This document shows positions 33,650 through 42,499 of a stretch of DNA of 64,000 nt, one piece after another; position 1 is the first letter of the stretch; every line of letters begins with the position of its first letter. The stretch covers positions 124,001 through 188,000 of the forward strand of contig QQVD01000034.1 in NCBI GenBank assembly GCA_003388555.1, written 5' to 3'. The translations under genes and the position numbers were made by a program. The stretch is from Acidobacteriota bacterium (GTDB lineage Bacteria > Acidobacteriota > Thermoanaerobaculia > Multivoradales > Multivoraceae). The notes below the pieces were generated by a model. The model saw only the letters and a list, made by a program, of their open reading frames with translations. It made no database searches and was not told the DNA's origin.

Positions 33650-35252
33650 GTCGTTCGAGAGCGCGGAAAGCGCCCACACCGATCTCGTCGCCACCCTCGG
33701 CGACCTCGCCCAGCTGGAGATGCTCGACCAGCTGCCGCGAGGCGCTGCCTCCTGGCTCGAGGTGCGCGCGGATCTGGTCGGCGACGTCGACGTGGCGACG
33801 CTGCGCGACCGCTTCCCCGGCGAGCTGCTGTACACCCTGCGCAGCCGCGCCGAGGGTGGCGCCGGAGAGAACGACCCGGCACTGCGCCGCTCCCGCCTGG
33901 AGCGCGCCGCCGAGCATTACGACCTGGTCGACTTCGAGATCGACCGTGACGTCGATGCCGCCCACGCCGTCCCGGTGTCGAGGCGCCTGCTCTCCTGGCA
34001 CGACGATCCGGGCAGCTCGACATCGAGCGAGGAGCTGACCCGGCAGCTGGCCCGGGTCGACGAGGTCGAGGCCCGTTTCCGCAAGCTGGTCACCGCCGCC
34101 CGGGAGCCGGTGGACGGTCTCGTCCCGCTCGAGCTGCTGACCCGCGAGAGACGCCGCGACCTGACCTGCTTCGCGCTCGGCGACTCGGCGGCGTGGACGC
34201 GCCTGGTGGCGCCGCGACTGGGCTCGGTGTTCGTCTTCGGCAGCCTCGGCGACTCGGTGGCGCCAGGACAGTTCACCGCTCTGCAGCTGGTCGGCGACTA
34301 CGGCCTCCCCGAGCTGCCGCCGGTGGATGCCTTCTACGGCATCGTCGGCGATCCGGTCGCCGCGAGTCTCTCGCCGCGCATCCACAACGGCGCCTACCGC
34401 GACCTCGGTCTGCGGGCCTTCTACCTGCCGTTCCGGGCGCCGGCCTTCGGTGACTTCTGGCTCGAGGTCGTCGAATCCGACCTGTTCGACTGGCTCGGTG
34501 CGCCGCTGCGCGCCCTCAGCGTCACGGCGCCCCACAAGAAGTCCGCCCTGGCCGTGGCCGGCGCCAGCTCGCCGCGCGCTCAGCACATCGACAGCGCCAA
34601 CACCCTGGTGCTCCGCGAGGGGGTGTGGGAGGCCGAGTCGACCGATCCCGAGGGCGTCTCCTACGCCGTCGCGCGCCGCCGGCCGGGAGGCGGTTCGCGG
34701 CGCGGAGAGACCCCGCCCGCTGCCCTGGTCAGCGGCGCCGGAGGCGCCGGGCGCGCCGCCGTCGTCGGCCTGCAGGCGATCGGCTACGACGTGACGCTGA
34801 GCAATCGCAGCGTCGATCGAGGCGAGCAGGTCGGGCGCCGCCTCGGCGCCCAGTTCCTGCCCCCGTCGGCGGTGCGGGAGTCGGACTACGAGGTCCTGGT
34901 CAACGCCACCTCGCTCGGGCGATCGCCGTCCGATCGCCTGCCGCTGCGTCCGGAGCGCTGCCGCGATTCGGCCCTCGTCGTCGACATGGTGTACGGCGCC
35001 GAGCCGACCGCCCTCGAGCGCGCCTGCGACGAAGCCGGCATCGAGTCGGTCGGCGGCCGCGAAGTGCTGCTCATGCAGGCGGTGGAGCAGTTCCGCCGCA
35101 TGACCGGCGTCGAGCTGCCGCTGGCATCGGCCGCCGAGCGCCTGGGGCTGTCGATCTCCGCCGACGCCGCGGCGCTGCGCCGACAGGTCGCCGCTGCCGC
35201 CGGAGAGGGCGCCGGCGAGCGCCACACTGACGGGGAGGGATCCCGCCGATGA
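33648..35252 (+). CDS. aroDE: Bifunctional 3-dehydroquinate dehydratase / shikimate dehydrogenase
   Basis: A 534-residue fusion catalysing steps 3 and 4 of the shikimate pathway. Residues ~10-225 are a type I dehydroquinase with the catalytic His in LLSWHDDPG, the Schiff-base Lys in EARFRKLVTAA and the C-terminal VAPGQF. Residues ~230-515 are shikimate dehydrogenase: SLSPRIHN, the catalytic Lys in VTAPHKKSAL, NTLV, the NADP loop VSGAGGAGRAA and NATSLG. This fusion order is that of plants and some bacteria. Start TTG 33648 has GGAGG 8 nt upstream. It feeds chorismate synthesis, hence the trp genes downstream; other aro genes are not in the window. The stop overlaps hisZ (ATGA). Confidence 0.92.
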   Translation: MSFESAESAHTDLVATLGDLAQLEMLDQLPRGAASWLEVRADLVGDVDVATLRDRFPGELLYTLRSRAEGGAGENDPALRRSRLERAAEHYDLVDFEIDRDVDAAHAVPVSRRLLSWHDDPGSSTSSEELTRQLARVDEVEARFRKLVTAAREPVDGLVPLELLTRERRRDLTCFALGDSAAWTRLVAPRLGSVFVFGSLGDSVAPGQFTALQLVGDYGLPELPPVDAFYGIVGDPVAASLSPRIHNGAYRDLGLRAFYLPFRAPAFGDFWLEVVESDLFDWLGAPLRALSVTAPHKKSALAVAGASSPRAQHIDSANTLVLREGVWEAESTDPEGVSYAVARRRPGGGSRRGETPPAALVSGAGGAGRAAVVGLQAIGYDVTLSNRSVDRGEQVGRRLGAQFLPPSAVRESDYEVLVNATSLGRSPSDRLPLRPERCRDSALVVDMVYGAEPTALERACDEAGIESVGGREVLLMQAVEQFRRMTGVELPLASAAERLGLSISADAAALRRQVAAAAGEGAGERHTDGEGSRR

Positions 35253-36331
35253 GGGTTCGAGCCGGGCTGCCGCGTGGGGTTTCCGCGGTCTTCTTCGACG
35301 AGGCGCGCCGCCGCCGCCAGATGGAGTGGCGACTCAGTCGTGCCCTCGAGCAGCAGGGCTTCGACGAGGTGATCCTGCCGATCCTCGACTACTACGCCCC
35401 CTACGAGACGCTCCTGGCGGAGGCCGAGAAGGAGCGCCTCTACCGCTTCGTCGATCGCGGCGGTCAGATGCTCGCCCTGCGCAGCGACTTCACGCCGCTG
35501 CTCGCCCGTCTGCTCGCCCAGCGTCTCGACCCGGCAGCGCTCTCGACGGCTCCGATGCGCCTGTTCTACCGCGGCGACGTCGTACGCCACCAGGAGACCG
35601 GGCCGAACCGCCTGCGCGAGACCTCACAGCTCGGCGCCGAGCTGATCGCCGCGCCCGGCGCCCTGGCCGACGCCGCGCTGCTCGAGATCCTGCTCGAGGT
35701 CGCCCTGGGGCTGATCGAGGCCGAGCTGCCGGCAGCGTCCGGCGGTGGCAGCGCGGCTTCCGGCAGCGTCGCCGAGGTGGTGCTCGGCTACGCCGGGGCG
35801 CTGACCTGCCTGGTCGCCGACTGCGAGCGCCGGGACGAGCTCTCCGCCAGCGTGGCGCGGCGGGATCGCCAGGCCATCCGCGAGATCGGTGGCGCCCGGC
35901 GCGACGTCCTGCTCGAGATCGTCGAAGACGGTCTACCGGCAGACCTCGAGGCGCTCGGAGCGGCGGCGGCCGGCCTGCGCGAGGTGGTGTCGGTGGCCGA
36001 TCTCTTCCGCCAGCGGGCCGAGGGTCGCGGCGTCGCGTTCAGCGTCGACCTGGCCGAGTTCCTGCCCCAGGGACCCCAGGGACAGGGCGGCACCGGATTG
36101 CACCACGAGTACTACGACGGCCCGGTGTTCCGGATCTACCTGCCCGGCGCCGCCGAACCGCTCGCCAGCGGCGGTCGCTACGACGCGCTGTTCGCGGCGC
36201 TGGGAGCCGACGTCGTCGCGGCGGGATTCTCACTCGGGCTCGACCAGCTGCTCGACGTCAGCACCAACGGGGTGCAGCAGCGCGAGGCGACGGCGGAGAC
36301 CGCTTCGGGCGACGTGGAGGAGAGCCGGTGA
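35249..36331 (+). CDS. hisZ: ATP phosphoribosyltransferase regulatory subunit
   Basis: A 360-residue paralogue of histidyl-tRNA synthetase catalytic core that lacks aminoacylation function and regulates short-form HisG. Class II features remain: the motif 2 region LFYRGDVVRHQETGPNRLRE and the C-terminal glycine-rich strand LASGGRYDALFAALG. The anticodon-binding domain is absent, as in HisZ. It immediately precedes a short HisG, the expected partner in the hetero-octamer that is feedback-inhibited by histidine. Overlaps aroDE and hisG by 4 nt. Confidence 0.9.
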   Translation: MRVRAGLPRGVSAVFFDEARRRRQMEWRLSRALEQQGFDEVILPILDYYAPYETLLAEAEKERLYRFVDRGGQMLALRSDFTPLLARLLAQRLDPAALSTAPMRLFYRGDVVRHQETGPNRLRETSQLGAELIAAPGALADAALLEILLEVALGLIEAELPAASGGGSAASGSVAEVVLGYAGALTCLVADCERRDELSASVARRDRQAIREIGGARRDVLLEIVEDGLPADLEALGAAAAGLREVVSVADLFRQRAEGRGVAFSVDLAEFLPQGPQGQGGTGLHHEYYDGPVFRIYLPGAAEPLASGGRYDALFAALGADVVAAGFSLGLDQLLDVSTNGVQQREATAETASGDVEESR

Positions 36332-36948
36332 TCCGTCTGGCGTTGCCCAAGGGCCGCAATCTCGACCCGACCCTCGACGGTCTGCGCGCCGCCGGTCTCG
36401 AGCTGTCGGGGCTCAACGGCCGCCGCCTGCGCCAGGCCTTCCCTGGCGAAGGCGTCGAGGTGCTGCTGCTCAAGGACTGGGATCTGCCGCTCTACGTGGA
36501 GCAGGGCATCGCCGACTGCGGCGTGGTCGGCACCGACGTGCTCGAGGAGATGGGCAGCGATCTGCTGGTGCCGCTGCGCTTCACCTCCGGTCGCTGCCGC
36601 ATGTCGCTGATCGGTCCGCGACCGGAGCCGCCGCAGCCGGGTGACCAGATCCGCGTCGCCACCAAGTACCCACGCTGGAGCGAGCGGCTCCTACGCTCGA
36701 GGCCCTGGGGAGTGGAGATCTTCAAGCTCTCCGGCTCGGTCGAGCTCGGCCCGCTGCTGGCCCTCTCGGAGGTGGCGGTCGACATCGTGCAGACCGGGAC
36801 CACGATCCGCGAGCACAAGCTGCACGAGATCGAGGTGCTGGCGGAGATCGCGCCTTCGCTGGTCGTCAACCGGGCGTCGTACCAGCGCCACCGCACGGCG
36901 CTGAACGGGCTCTTCCGTCGACTCGAGGCGGCAGGGGTGGTGGGATGA
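36328..36948 (+). CDS. hisG: ATP phosphoribosyltransferase, short form
   Basis: A 206-residue HisG(S) catalytic subunit, which joins PRPP and ATP in the first step of histidine synthesis. It starts IRLALPKGRNLDPTL and carries the PRPP loop VDIVQTGTTIREHKL. The C-terminal ACT-like regulatory domain of long HisG is missing, so it depends on HisZ. GTG 36328 overlaps the hisZ stop and gives the normal short-form length. Confidence 0.93.
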   Translation: MIRLALPKGRNLDPTLDGLRAAGLELSGLNGRRLRQAFPGEGVEVLLLKDWDLPLYVEQGIADCGVVGTDVLEEMGSDLLVPLRFTSGRCRMSLIGPRPEPPQPGDQIRVATKYPRWSERLLRSRPWGVEIFKLSGSVELGPLLALSEVAVDIVQTGTTIREHKLHEIEVLAEIAPSLVVNRASYQRHRTALNGLFRRLEAAGVVG

Positions 36949-39488
36949 CGACCTCACCGGACAGCGGCCGCGGCGCCTCGGCGCCGACGCTGCGGACCTC
37001 GCCGGCGTCTCCGCTGCTGCGCGTCCTCGAGCTCGGCGAGGAGGCGGCGACGGCGGTGCTGCAGCGGCTCGATCGGCGCGGCGACTACACGCTGGCGGGA
37101 GAGACCCTCGAGGGCGCCCGCGCCATCGTCGACGCGGTGCGTGCCGGCGGCGACGCAGCGCTGGTCGAGCACGTGCGTCGCTTCGACGGCGACGCCGGCG
37201 CGGCCCGCGCCGCCCACCTGCGCCTCGACGTTGGCTCGGTCGACGCCGCGGGCGCGCAGGTCGAGGACGCCGAGCTCCCGGCCGAGCTCCGCGCCGCCGT
37301 CGATCGCGCGATCGCCGCGGTCGAGCGCTTCTACGCGCCGCAGGTGCCGCGCAGCCACCGCGAGGTCGACGATGGCGTCCGTCTCGAGGAGCGGGTGCTT
37401 CCCTTTCGCCGCGTCGGCCTCTACGTGCCGGGAGGGCGTTTCCCCTATCCCTCGACGGTGATCATGTCGGCGGTCCCGGCGCGACTCGCCGGGGTCGAGG
37501 AGATCGTCGTCGCCACACCGCCGGGCGCCTACCGGGACAGCGCCGCGCTGCGCGCCGTGTGCCGCCGGGCCGGGGTCACGGAAGTCTGGGGCATGGGCGG
37601 CGCCCACGCGGTGGCGGCGCTCGCCTACGGCACAGAGACGGTGCGCCCGGTCGACTTCATCGCCGGTCCGGGCAACGCCTGGGTGACCGCCGCCAAGCGC
37701 CTGGTGTCGCGCGACGTCGGCATCGACAAGGAGGCCGGCCCTTCTGAGGTGGTGATCGTCGCCGACGAGAGCGCGCCGGCCGACGTCATCGCCGCCGATC
37801 TGCTCGCTCAGGCCGAGCACGACCCGCAGGCGGCGGCGGTGCTGATCACGACGTCGCGGCGGCTGGCCGTGGCGGTGGCGGCCGAGGTCGAGCGTCAGCT
37901 CGGGTCGCTGCCCACCCGCGACACCGCGGCGGCGTCGCTCTCCGGGCTCAGCTGCGCGCTGGTCGCGGCGGACTGGGAGCAGGCGCTGACCGTGGCCGAG
38001 CGCATCGCACCCGAGCACCTGCAGCTCATCGGTCCGGACGCCGAGGCGCTCGAGGACCGCATCCGCTGCAGCGGCGCGGTGTTCGTCGGCGCCGCGACGC
38101 CGACCGTCTTCGGCGACTATCTCGCCGGGCCGTCGCACGTGCTGCCGACCGGCGGCGCCGCTCGCCACGCCTCGGGCCTCGGACCGCTCGACTTCGTGCG
38201 CCGCCAGCACCACGCTGCCTTCAGCGCCGCGGCGGCCGCCGTCGCCGCTCCGCTGGCCGCCGCCTTCGCCCGCCAGGAGGGTCTCGAGGCGCACGCACGC
38301 TCGGCGTCCCTGCGCGCCGACTCCGGCACCTCCGCCGAGGCCGATCGCGAAGGCGCATCGCCGGCGCGGTTCGTGCGACCAGAGCTGCGCGATCTGCACG
38401 AGTACTCGCTGCACCAGACGCCGTTCGTGCACAAGCTCGACCAGAACGAGGTGCCATGGGACCTGCCGGCCCGGCTCAAGCGACAGGCGAGCGAGCGGCT
38501 GCTGTCGCGCAACTGGGCGCACTACCCCGATTTCCACGGCGAACGCCTGCGCACCCTGCTTGGCGAGCGTCACCGGTGGCCGCGCGAAGGCGTGCTGGTC
38601 GGCAACGGCTCCAACGAGCTGCTCGGCATCACCCTCGATGCGGTCGTCGGCCCCGGCACCGAGGTGCTGGCGGCGCTGCCGACCTTCGGCCTCTACGAGA
38701 TGTTCGTGCGCCGCGCCGGCGGCTCCGCCCGCTTCCTGCCGCCGCGGAGCGACCTGGCCCTGCCGTTCGAGGAGATGTGCGCCGAGCTCGAACGGGATCC
38801 GACGCGGCCGCTCATCCTGTGCACCCCCAACAACCCGACCGGCGCGGCGCTGGCGCCGCAGCAGGTCGACGAGCTGGCGAGGCGCATCCGGGCGCCGCTG
38901 CTGCTCGACGGCGCCTACGCCGAGTTCTCCAGCCACGACTACCGTCCGCTGCTGCGCCGCCACCGCCACCTGGTGCTCTTCGGCACCTTCTCCAAGGCGT
39001 GGTCCCTCGCCGGCCTGCGCCTCGGCTACCTGCTCGCCGACCCGGAGCTGGTGCGCGAGCTGATCAAGATCAAGCTGCCGTACAACCTCGGTCACGCGGC
39101 CGCGACCATCGGCGAGCTGGTGCTCGAGCAGCCCCGCTGGGGCGAGCGCTGCGTGCGCCTGATCGTCGGGTTGCGCGAGAAGTGGCGGCGGATGCTGACC
39201 GAGGCGGGGCTCGAGGTGTTCCCTTCGCAGGGCAACTTCCTGCTGCTGCGGCACCGGCGCATGGAGGAGATCCGCCTGGCGCTCGCCGAGCGCGGCATCC
39301 TGATCCGCAAGATGAGCCACTACCCGGGGCTCGCCGGCTGCGCCCGTCTCGGTATCGGCTCGGGGCGGGCGCTGCGCGACACGCGCGCCGCGCTGACCGA
39401 GATCCTGGCCTCGCTGCCGCCCGAGCCGCCGGCCGGCCCGGCCGCATCAGGCGCCGCGACCGGCGATCACGAGGAGAGAGACGCATGA
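36945..39488 (+). CDS. hisDC: Histidinol dehydrogenase / histidinol-phosphate aminotransferase fusion
   Basis: An 847-residue fusion of two histidine-pathway enzymes in a single frame. Residues ~25-445 are HisD: GLYVPGGRFPYPSTVIM, GAHAVAALAYGTETV, FIAGPGNAWVTAAKR, DKEAGPSEVV, and the Zn/catalytic region LLAQAEHDPQA and ERIAPEHLQL. A polar linker (~445-475) leads to HisC (~475-830), an aspartate-aminotransferase fold with KLDQNEVPWDLP, GNGSNELLG, TPNNPTG and the PLP Lys in FSKAWSLAGLRLGYL. The last step (oxidation of histidinol) and the transamination two steps earlier are thus on one chain. The join was checked: the frame is open from 36945 to 39488. Overlaps hisG and hisB by 4 nt. Confidence 0.9.
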   Translation: MTTSPDSGRGASAPTLRTSPASPLLRVLELGEEAATAVLQRLDRRGDYTLAGETLEGARAIVDAVRAGGDAALVEHVRRFDGDAGAARAAHLRLDVGSVDAAGAQVEDAELPAELRAAVDRAIAAVERFYAPQVPRSHREVDDGVRLEERVLPFRRVGLYVPGGRFPYPSTVIMSAVPARLAGVEEIVVATPPGAYRDSAALRAVCRRAGVTEVWGMGGAHAVAALAYGTETVRPVDFIAGPGNAWVTAAKRLVSRDVGIDKEAGPSEVVIVADESAPADVIAADLLAQAEHDPQAAAVLITTSRRLAVAVAAEVERQLGSLPTRDTAAASLSGLSCALVAADWEQALTVAERIAPEHLQLIGPDAEALEDRIRCSGAVFVGAATPTVFGDYLAGPSHVLPTGGAARHASGLGPLDFVRRQHHAAFSAAAAAVAAPLAAAFARQEGLEAHARSASLRADSGTSAEADREGASPARFVRPELRDLHEYSLHQTPFVHKLDQNEVPWDLPARLKRQASERLLSRNWAHYPDFHGERLRTLLGERHRWPREGVLVGNGSNELLGITLDAVVGPGTEVLAALPTFGLYEMFVRRAGGSARFLPPRSDLALPFEEMCAELERDPTRPLILCTPNNPTGAALAPQQVDELARRIRAPLLLDGAYAEFSSHDYRPLLRRHRHLVLFGTFSKAWSLAGLRLGYLLADPELVRELIKIKLPYNLGHAAATIGELVLEQPRWGERCVRLIVGLREKWRRMLTEAGLEVFPSQGNFLLLRHRRMEEIRLALAERGILIRKMSHYPGLAGCARLGIGSGRALRDTRAALTEILASLPPEPPAGPAASGAATGDHEERDA

Positions 39489-40147
39489 GCACCAGCAGCG
39501 ACCTGCCGGCGCCGGCAGCCCCGGCCACAGAGACCGAGTCGCGCCGCGGCTCGGTGAGCCGTGAGACCTCGGAGACCCGCGTCGAGGCCGAGTTGAGCCT
39601 CGATCCGCCAGCCGGCGGTCTGCAGCGTCAGATCGAGGCGCCGAACGGCTTCTTCGCCCACATGCTCGATGCGTTGACCCGTCACGCCGGCTTCGGTTGC
39701 CGCATCGTCGCCGACGGCGACACCCACGTCGACCTGCACCACACCGTCGAGGACGTCGGCATCGCCCTCGGCGAGGCGCTGCGCCAGGCCCTCGGCGAGC
39801 GCGCCGGCATCGCCCGATTCGGCACCGCCTACGCGCCGCTCGACGAGGCGCTGGCGCGGGCGGTGGTCGACCTCTCGGGACGGGGCTTCCTGGTCCTCGA
39901 GATGGAGGATGCCCTGCGCCGCAGCTGGGTGACGCGCGACTTCCCGATGACCCTGGTCGAGGACTTCCTGCATGCCTTCGCCGACCGCGGCCGCCTCACC
40001 TTGCACGTCGACGTGCTGCGGGCGCGCAACGGTCACCACGCCGCCGAGGCGGCGTTCAAGGCGGTGGCGTTGGCGCTGCGCCAGGCGGTGGCTCGGCGGC
40101 CGGGCGAGCTCGGGGTGCCGAGCACCAAGGGGACGCTTTCCCGATGA
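39485..40147 (+). CDS. hisB: Imidazoleglycerol-phosphate dehydratase
   Basis: A 220-residue monofunctional IGPD that dehydrates imidazoleglycerol phosphate to imidazoleacetol phosphate. After a ~25-residue polar leader come the repeated Mn-binding motifs: GFFAHMLDALTRHAGF, DLHHTVEDVGIALGEAL and RNGHHAAEAAFKAVALAL. The N-terminal histidinol-phosphatase domain of enteric HisB is absent. No other HisN or PHP phosphatase is found in the operon, so that step must be encoded elsewhere. ATG 39485 overlaps hisDC. Confidence 0.93.
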   Translation: MSTSSDLPAPAAPATETESRRGSVSRETSETRVEAELSLDPPAGGLQRQIEAPNGFFAHMLDALTRHAGFGCRIVADGDTHVDLHHTVEDVGIALGEALRQALGERAGIARFGTAYAPLDEALARAVVDLSGRGFLVLEMEDALRRSWVTRDFPMTLVEDFLHAFADRGRLTLHVDVLRARNGHHAAEAAFKAVALALRQAVARRPGELGVPSTKGTLSR

Positions 40148-40884
40148 GCGAGCGCAGGGTGTCCAGCGGCCCCGAGGTGGCGCGCGATGACGCGGTCGAC
40201 GTCGCCGCGGCGGGGCGCGGATCGGCGAGCGTGCAGATCGTCGACCTCGGCGTCGGCAACCTCGGCAACCTCCAGCGCGCCGTCGCGGTGTGCGGTTGGC
40301 GCGCCGCCATCACCACCGACCCGGGGGCGGTGCAGAGCGCCCGTGCCGTGCTGCTGCCGGGAGTCGGCGCCTTCCGGCCGCCGCGCGAGGCGCTGCGCGG
40401 CGAGCTCGAACGGGCACTGCGCCAGGCGCTGGCCGACGGTGCCTGGCTGCTCGGCATCTGCGTCGGCTTCCAGCTGCTCTACGAGGGCAGCGAGGAGTTC
40501 GGCGACTGCGACGGGCTGGCGCTGCTGCGCGGCACGGTGCGGCGACTGCCGGAGTCGGTGCCGCTGCCGCACATCGGATGGAACGCCCTGCGGGCTCAGG
40601 ACTGGAGCCATCCCCTGCTCGCCGGAGTGGCGCCGGGTGCGCACGCCTACTTCGTGCACAGCTTCGCTGCCGACGCCGCCACCGACGAGGAGATCGTCGC
40701 CACCTGCCTGCACGGCCGCGAGTTCCCGGCGATCGCCGGACGCGGACGGGTCTTCGGCACCCAGTTCCATCCCGAGAAGAGCGGCGAGGCGGTGGGGTTG
40801 CGGGTGCTGACCAACTTCCTGCGTCTCGCCGGCGCCGACGACGCGCACGCCGGGCGGGAGAGAGCCGAGGTGACCTCCCGATGA
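40144..40884 (+). CDS. hisH: Imidazole glycerol phosphate synthase, glutaminase subunit
   Basis: A 246-residue class I glutamine amidotransferase that delivers ammonia to HisF. Seen are VQIVDLGVGNLGNLQRAV, the nucleophile Cys in LGICVGFQLLYEGSEE, and the His/Glu pair in VFGTQFHPEKSG. A 30-residue N-terminal extension of low complexity precedes the domain. It overlaps hisB and hisA by 4 nt. Confidence 0.93.
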   Translation: MSERRVSSGPEVARDDAVDVAAAGRGSASVQIVDLGVGNLGNLQRAVAVCGWRAAITTDPGAVQSARAVLLPGVGAFRPPREALRGELERALRQALADGAWLLGICVGFQLLYEGSEEFGDCDGLALLRGTVRRLPESVPLPHIGWNALRAQDWSHPLLAGVAPGAHAYFVHSFAADAATDEEIVATCLHGREFPAIAGRGRVFGTQFHPEKSGEAVGLRVLTNFLRLAGADDAHAGRERAEVTSR

Positions 40885-41642
40885 GCGCTCTGCGAGAGTC
40901 CTCGTCCATCGAGCTGCTGCCGGCGATCGACCTGCGCGGTGGCCGCGTCGTGCGCCTGCGCCGCGGCGACGACGAGCAGCGCACCACCTACACCGAGGCG
41001 CCCGGCGACGTGCTGCGCCGCTATCGCGATGCCGGCATCGCGCGCGTGCACGTGGTCGACCTCGACGCCGCCTTCGGTGAGAAGCCCCAGCGGGCGCTGA
41101 TCGAGCGTTTGATCGCGACCCCGGAGGCGCCTTCGATCCAGCTCGGCGGCGGCCTCCGCGAGGAGGCGGACATCGAGTGGGCGCTGTCGGCCGGCGTCGA
41201 GCGGATCGTCGTCACCTCGATGATCGTGCGCCGCTGGGAGCTCTTCCGCGAGGTCGCCACGAGGTGGCCGCGCCGGGTGGTCGCCGCCCTCGACGTCGAC
41301 GGAGGCGAGCTGCGCACCGCCGGCTGGACCGAGAGCGCCGACCTGCCGCTCGAGGAGGTGTGCAGGAGGCTGCAGCCGCTGCCGCTCGCCGCGGTCCTGG
41401 TCACCGACATCTCACGCGACGGCATGGGCAGCGGTCCGAACTTCGATCTGGCGCGCTACCTGGCACGCGCCGTCGGCGTCCCCGGAATCCTCTCGGGCGG
41501 CGTGGCGACGCTCGGCGACCTGCGCCGGGCGGCGACGATCCCCGAGCTCTCGGCGGTGATCGTCGGCCGCGCCCTCTACGACGGCCAGGTGACGCTCGAG
41601 GACGCGCTGCTGGCGTGCCGCGGCGCCGAGGTGTCCCAGTGA
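40881..41642 (+). CDS. hisA: ProFAR isomerase
   Basis: A 253-residue (beta-alpha)8 barrel that opens the ribose ring of ProFAR to PRFAR. The catalytic Asp pair is in [19 protein letters not shown] and [15 protein letters not shown], with phosphate loops QLGGGLREE and [12 protein letters not shown]. Since a separate trpF lies downstream, this is an ordinary HisA rather than a dual-function PriA. Overlaps hisH and hisF by 4 nt. Confidence 0.93.
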   Translation: MSALRESSSIELLPAIDLRGGRVVRLRRGDDEQRTTYTEAPGDVLRRYRDAGIARVHVVDLDAAFGEKPQRALIERLIATPEAPSIQLGGGLREEADIEWALSAGVERIVVTSMIVRRWELFREVATRWPRRVVAALDVDGGELRTAGWTESADLPLEEVCRRLQPLPLAAVLVTDISRDGMGSGPNFDLARYLARAVGVPGILSGGVATLGDLRRAATIPELSAVIVGRALYDGQVTLEDALLACRGAEVSQ

Positions 41643-42499
41643 ACGTGGGCAGGCGCGGCGCCGAGGGACCCGCCCGGTCGTCGACCGGGCTGACCCACCG
41701 CATCATCCCCTGCCTCGACGTCGCCGGCGGCCGGGTGGTCAAGGGGGTGCGCTTCAAGGACCTCACCGAGCACGGCGACCCGGCCGAGGCGGCGCGCCGC
41801 TACGCCGAACAGGGTGCCGACGAGATCGTCTTCCTCGACATCTCCGCCGCCCACGAGCGGCGCGACACCCAGCTCGACTGGGTGCGGCGCACCGCCGAGC
41901 AGGTGTTCGTGCCGCTCTCGGTCGGTGGCGGCGTGCGCGGCGTCGAGGACGCCCGCAACCTGCTGCTCGCCGGCGCCGACAAGGTCGGCATCAACACCGC
42001 GGCGGTGGCGCGGCCGCAGGTGCTCACCGAGCTCGCCGAGCGCTTCGGTTCGCAGTGCGTGGTGATCTCGATCGACGCCCGCCGGATCGCCGAGGGCGAG
42101 AGCGCGGGCGACCCACGTTGGGAGGTGGTCACCCACGGCGGCCGCAGCGAGACAGGCCGGGACGCGATCGAGTGGGTCGGCGAGTGCGTCGAGCGGGGAG
42201 CCGGCGAGATCCTGCTGACCAGCATCGACGGCGACGGCACCCAGCAGGGGTACGACCTCGAGCTGATCCGCCGGGTCTGCCGCGAAGTCCCGGTACCGGT
42301 GATCGCGTCCGGCGGGGTCGGCACCCTCGAGCACCTGGCCGAGGGCCTCGAGGCCGGCGCCGCGGCGGTGCTGGCGGCGTCGATCTTCCACCACGGCACC
42401 CACACCGTCGAAGAGGCCAAGCGCCACCTCGCGGGCCGCTTCCCGATGCGGCTGGACGACGTCGGATCGACTGGCGGCGCGGCGGAGGACGCGAGATGA
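41639..42499 (+). CDS. hisF: Imidazole glycerol phosphate synthase, cyclase subunit
   Basis: A 286-residue barrel that forms imidazoleglycerol phosphate and AICAR using ammonia from HisH. The catalytic Asp residues are in [19 protein letters not shown] and [17 protein letters not shown], with [13 protein letters not shown] and [12 protein letters not shown] for the phosphates. GTG 41639 overlaps the hisA stop and adds about 20 non-conserved residues before the barrel. Confidence 0.94.
   Translation: MNVGRRGAEGPARSSTGLTHRIIPCLDVAGGRVVKGVRFKDLTEHGDPAEAARRYAEQGADEIVFLDISAAHERRDTQLDWVRRTAEQVFVPLSVGGGVRGVEDARNLLLAGADKVGINTAAVARPQVLTELAERFGSQCVVISIDARRIAEGESAGDPRWEVVTHGGRSETGRDAIEWVGECVERGAGEILLTSIDGDGTQQGYDLELIRRVCREVPVPVIASGGVGTLEHLAEGLEAGAAAVLAASIFHHGTHTVEEAKRHLAGRFPMRLDDVGSTGGAAEDAR

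Noticed and set aside
33015-35225. 736-codon minus-strand open frame across the operon leader and aroDE
   Set aside because: It would cover the promoter, leader peptide and attenuator, and has no domains.
36954-39320. 788-codon open frame antisense to hisDC
   Set aside because: Low-complexity shadow composition; the sense frame is a recognisable HisD-HisC fusion.
40881-41642. HisA as a dual HisA/TrpF (PriA) enzyme
   Set aside because: A complete trpF with catalytic Cys and Asp is present in the same operon.
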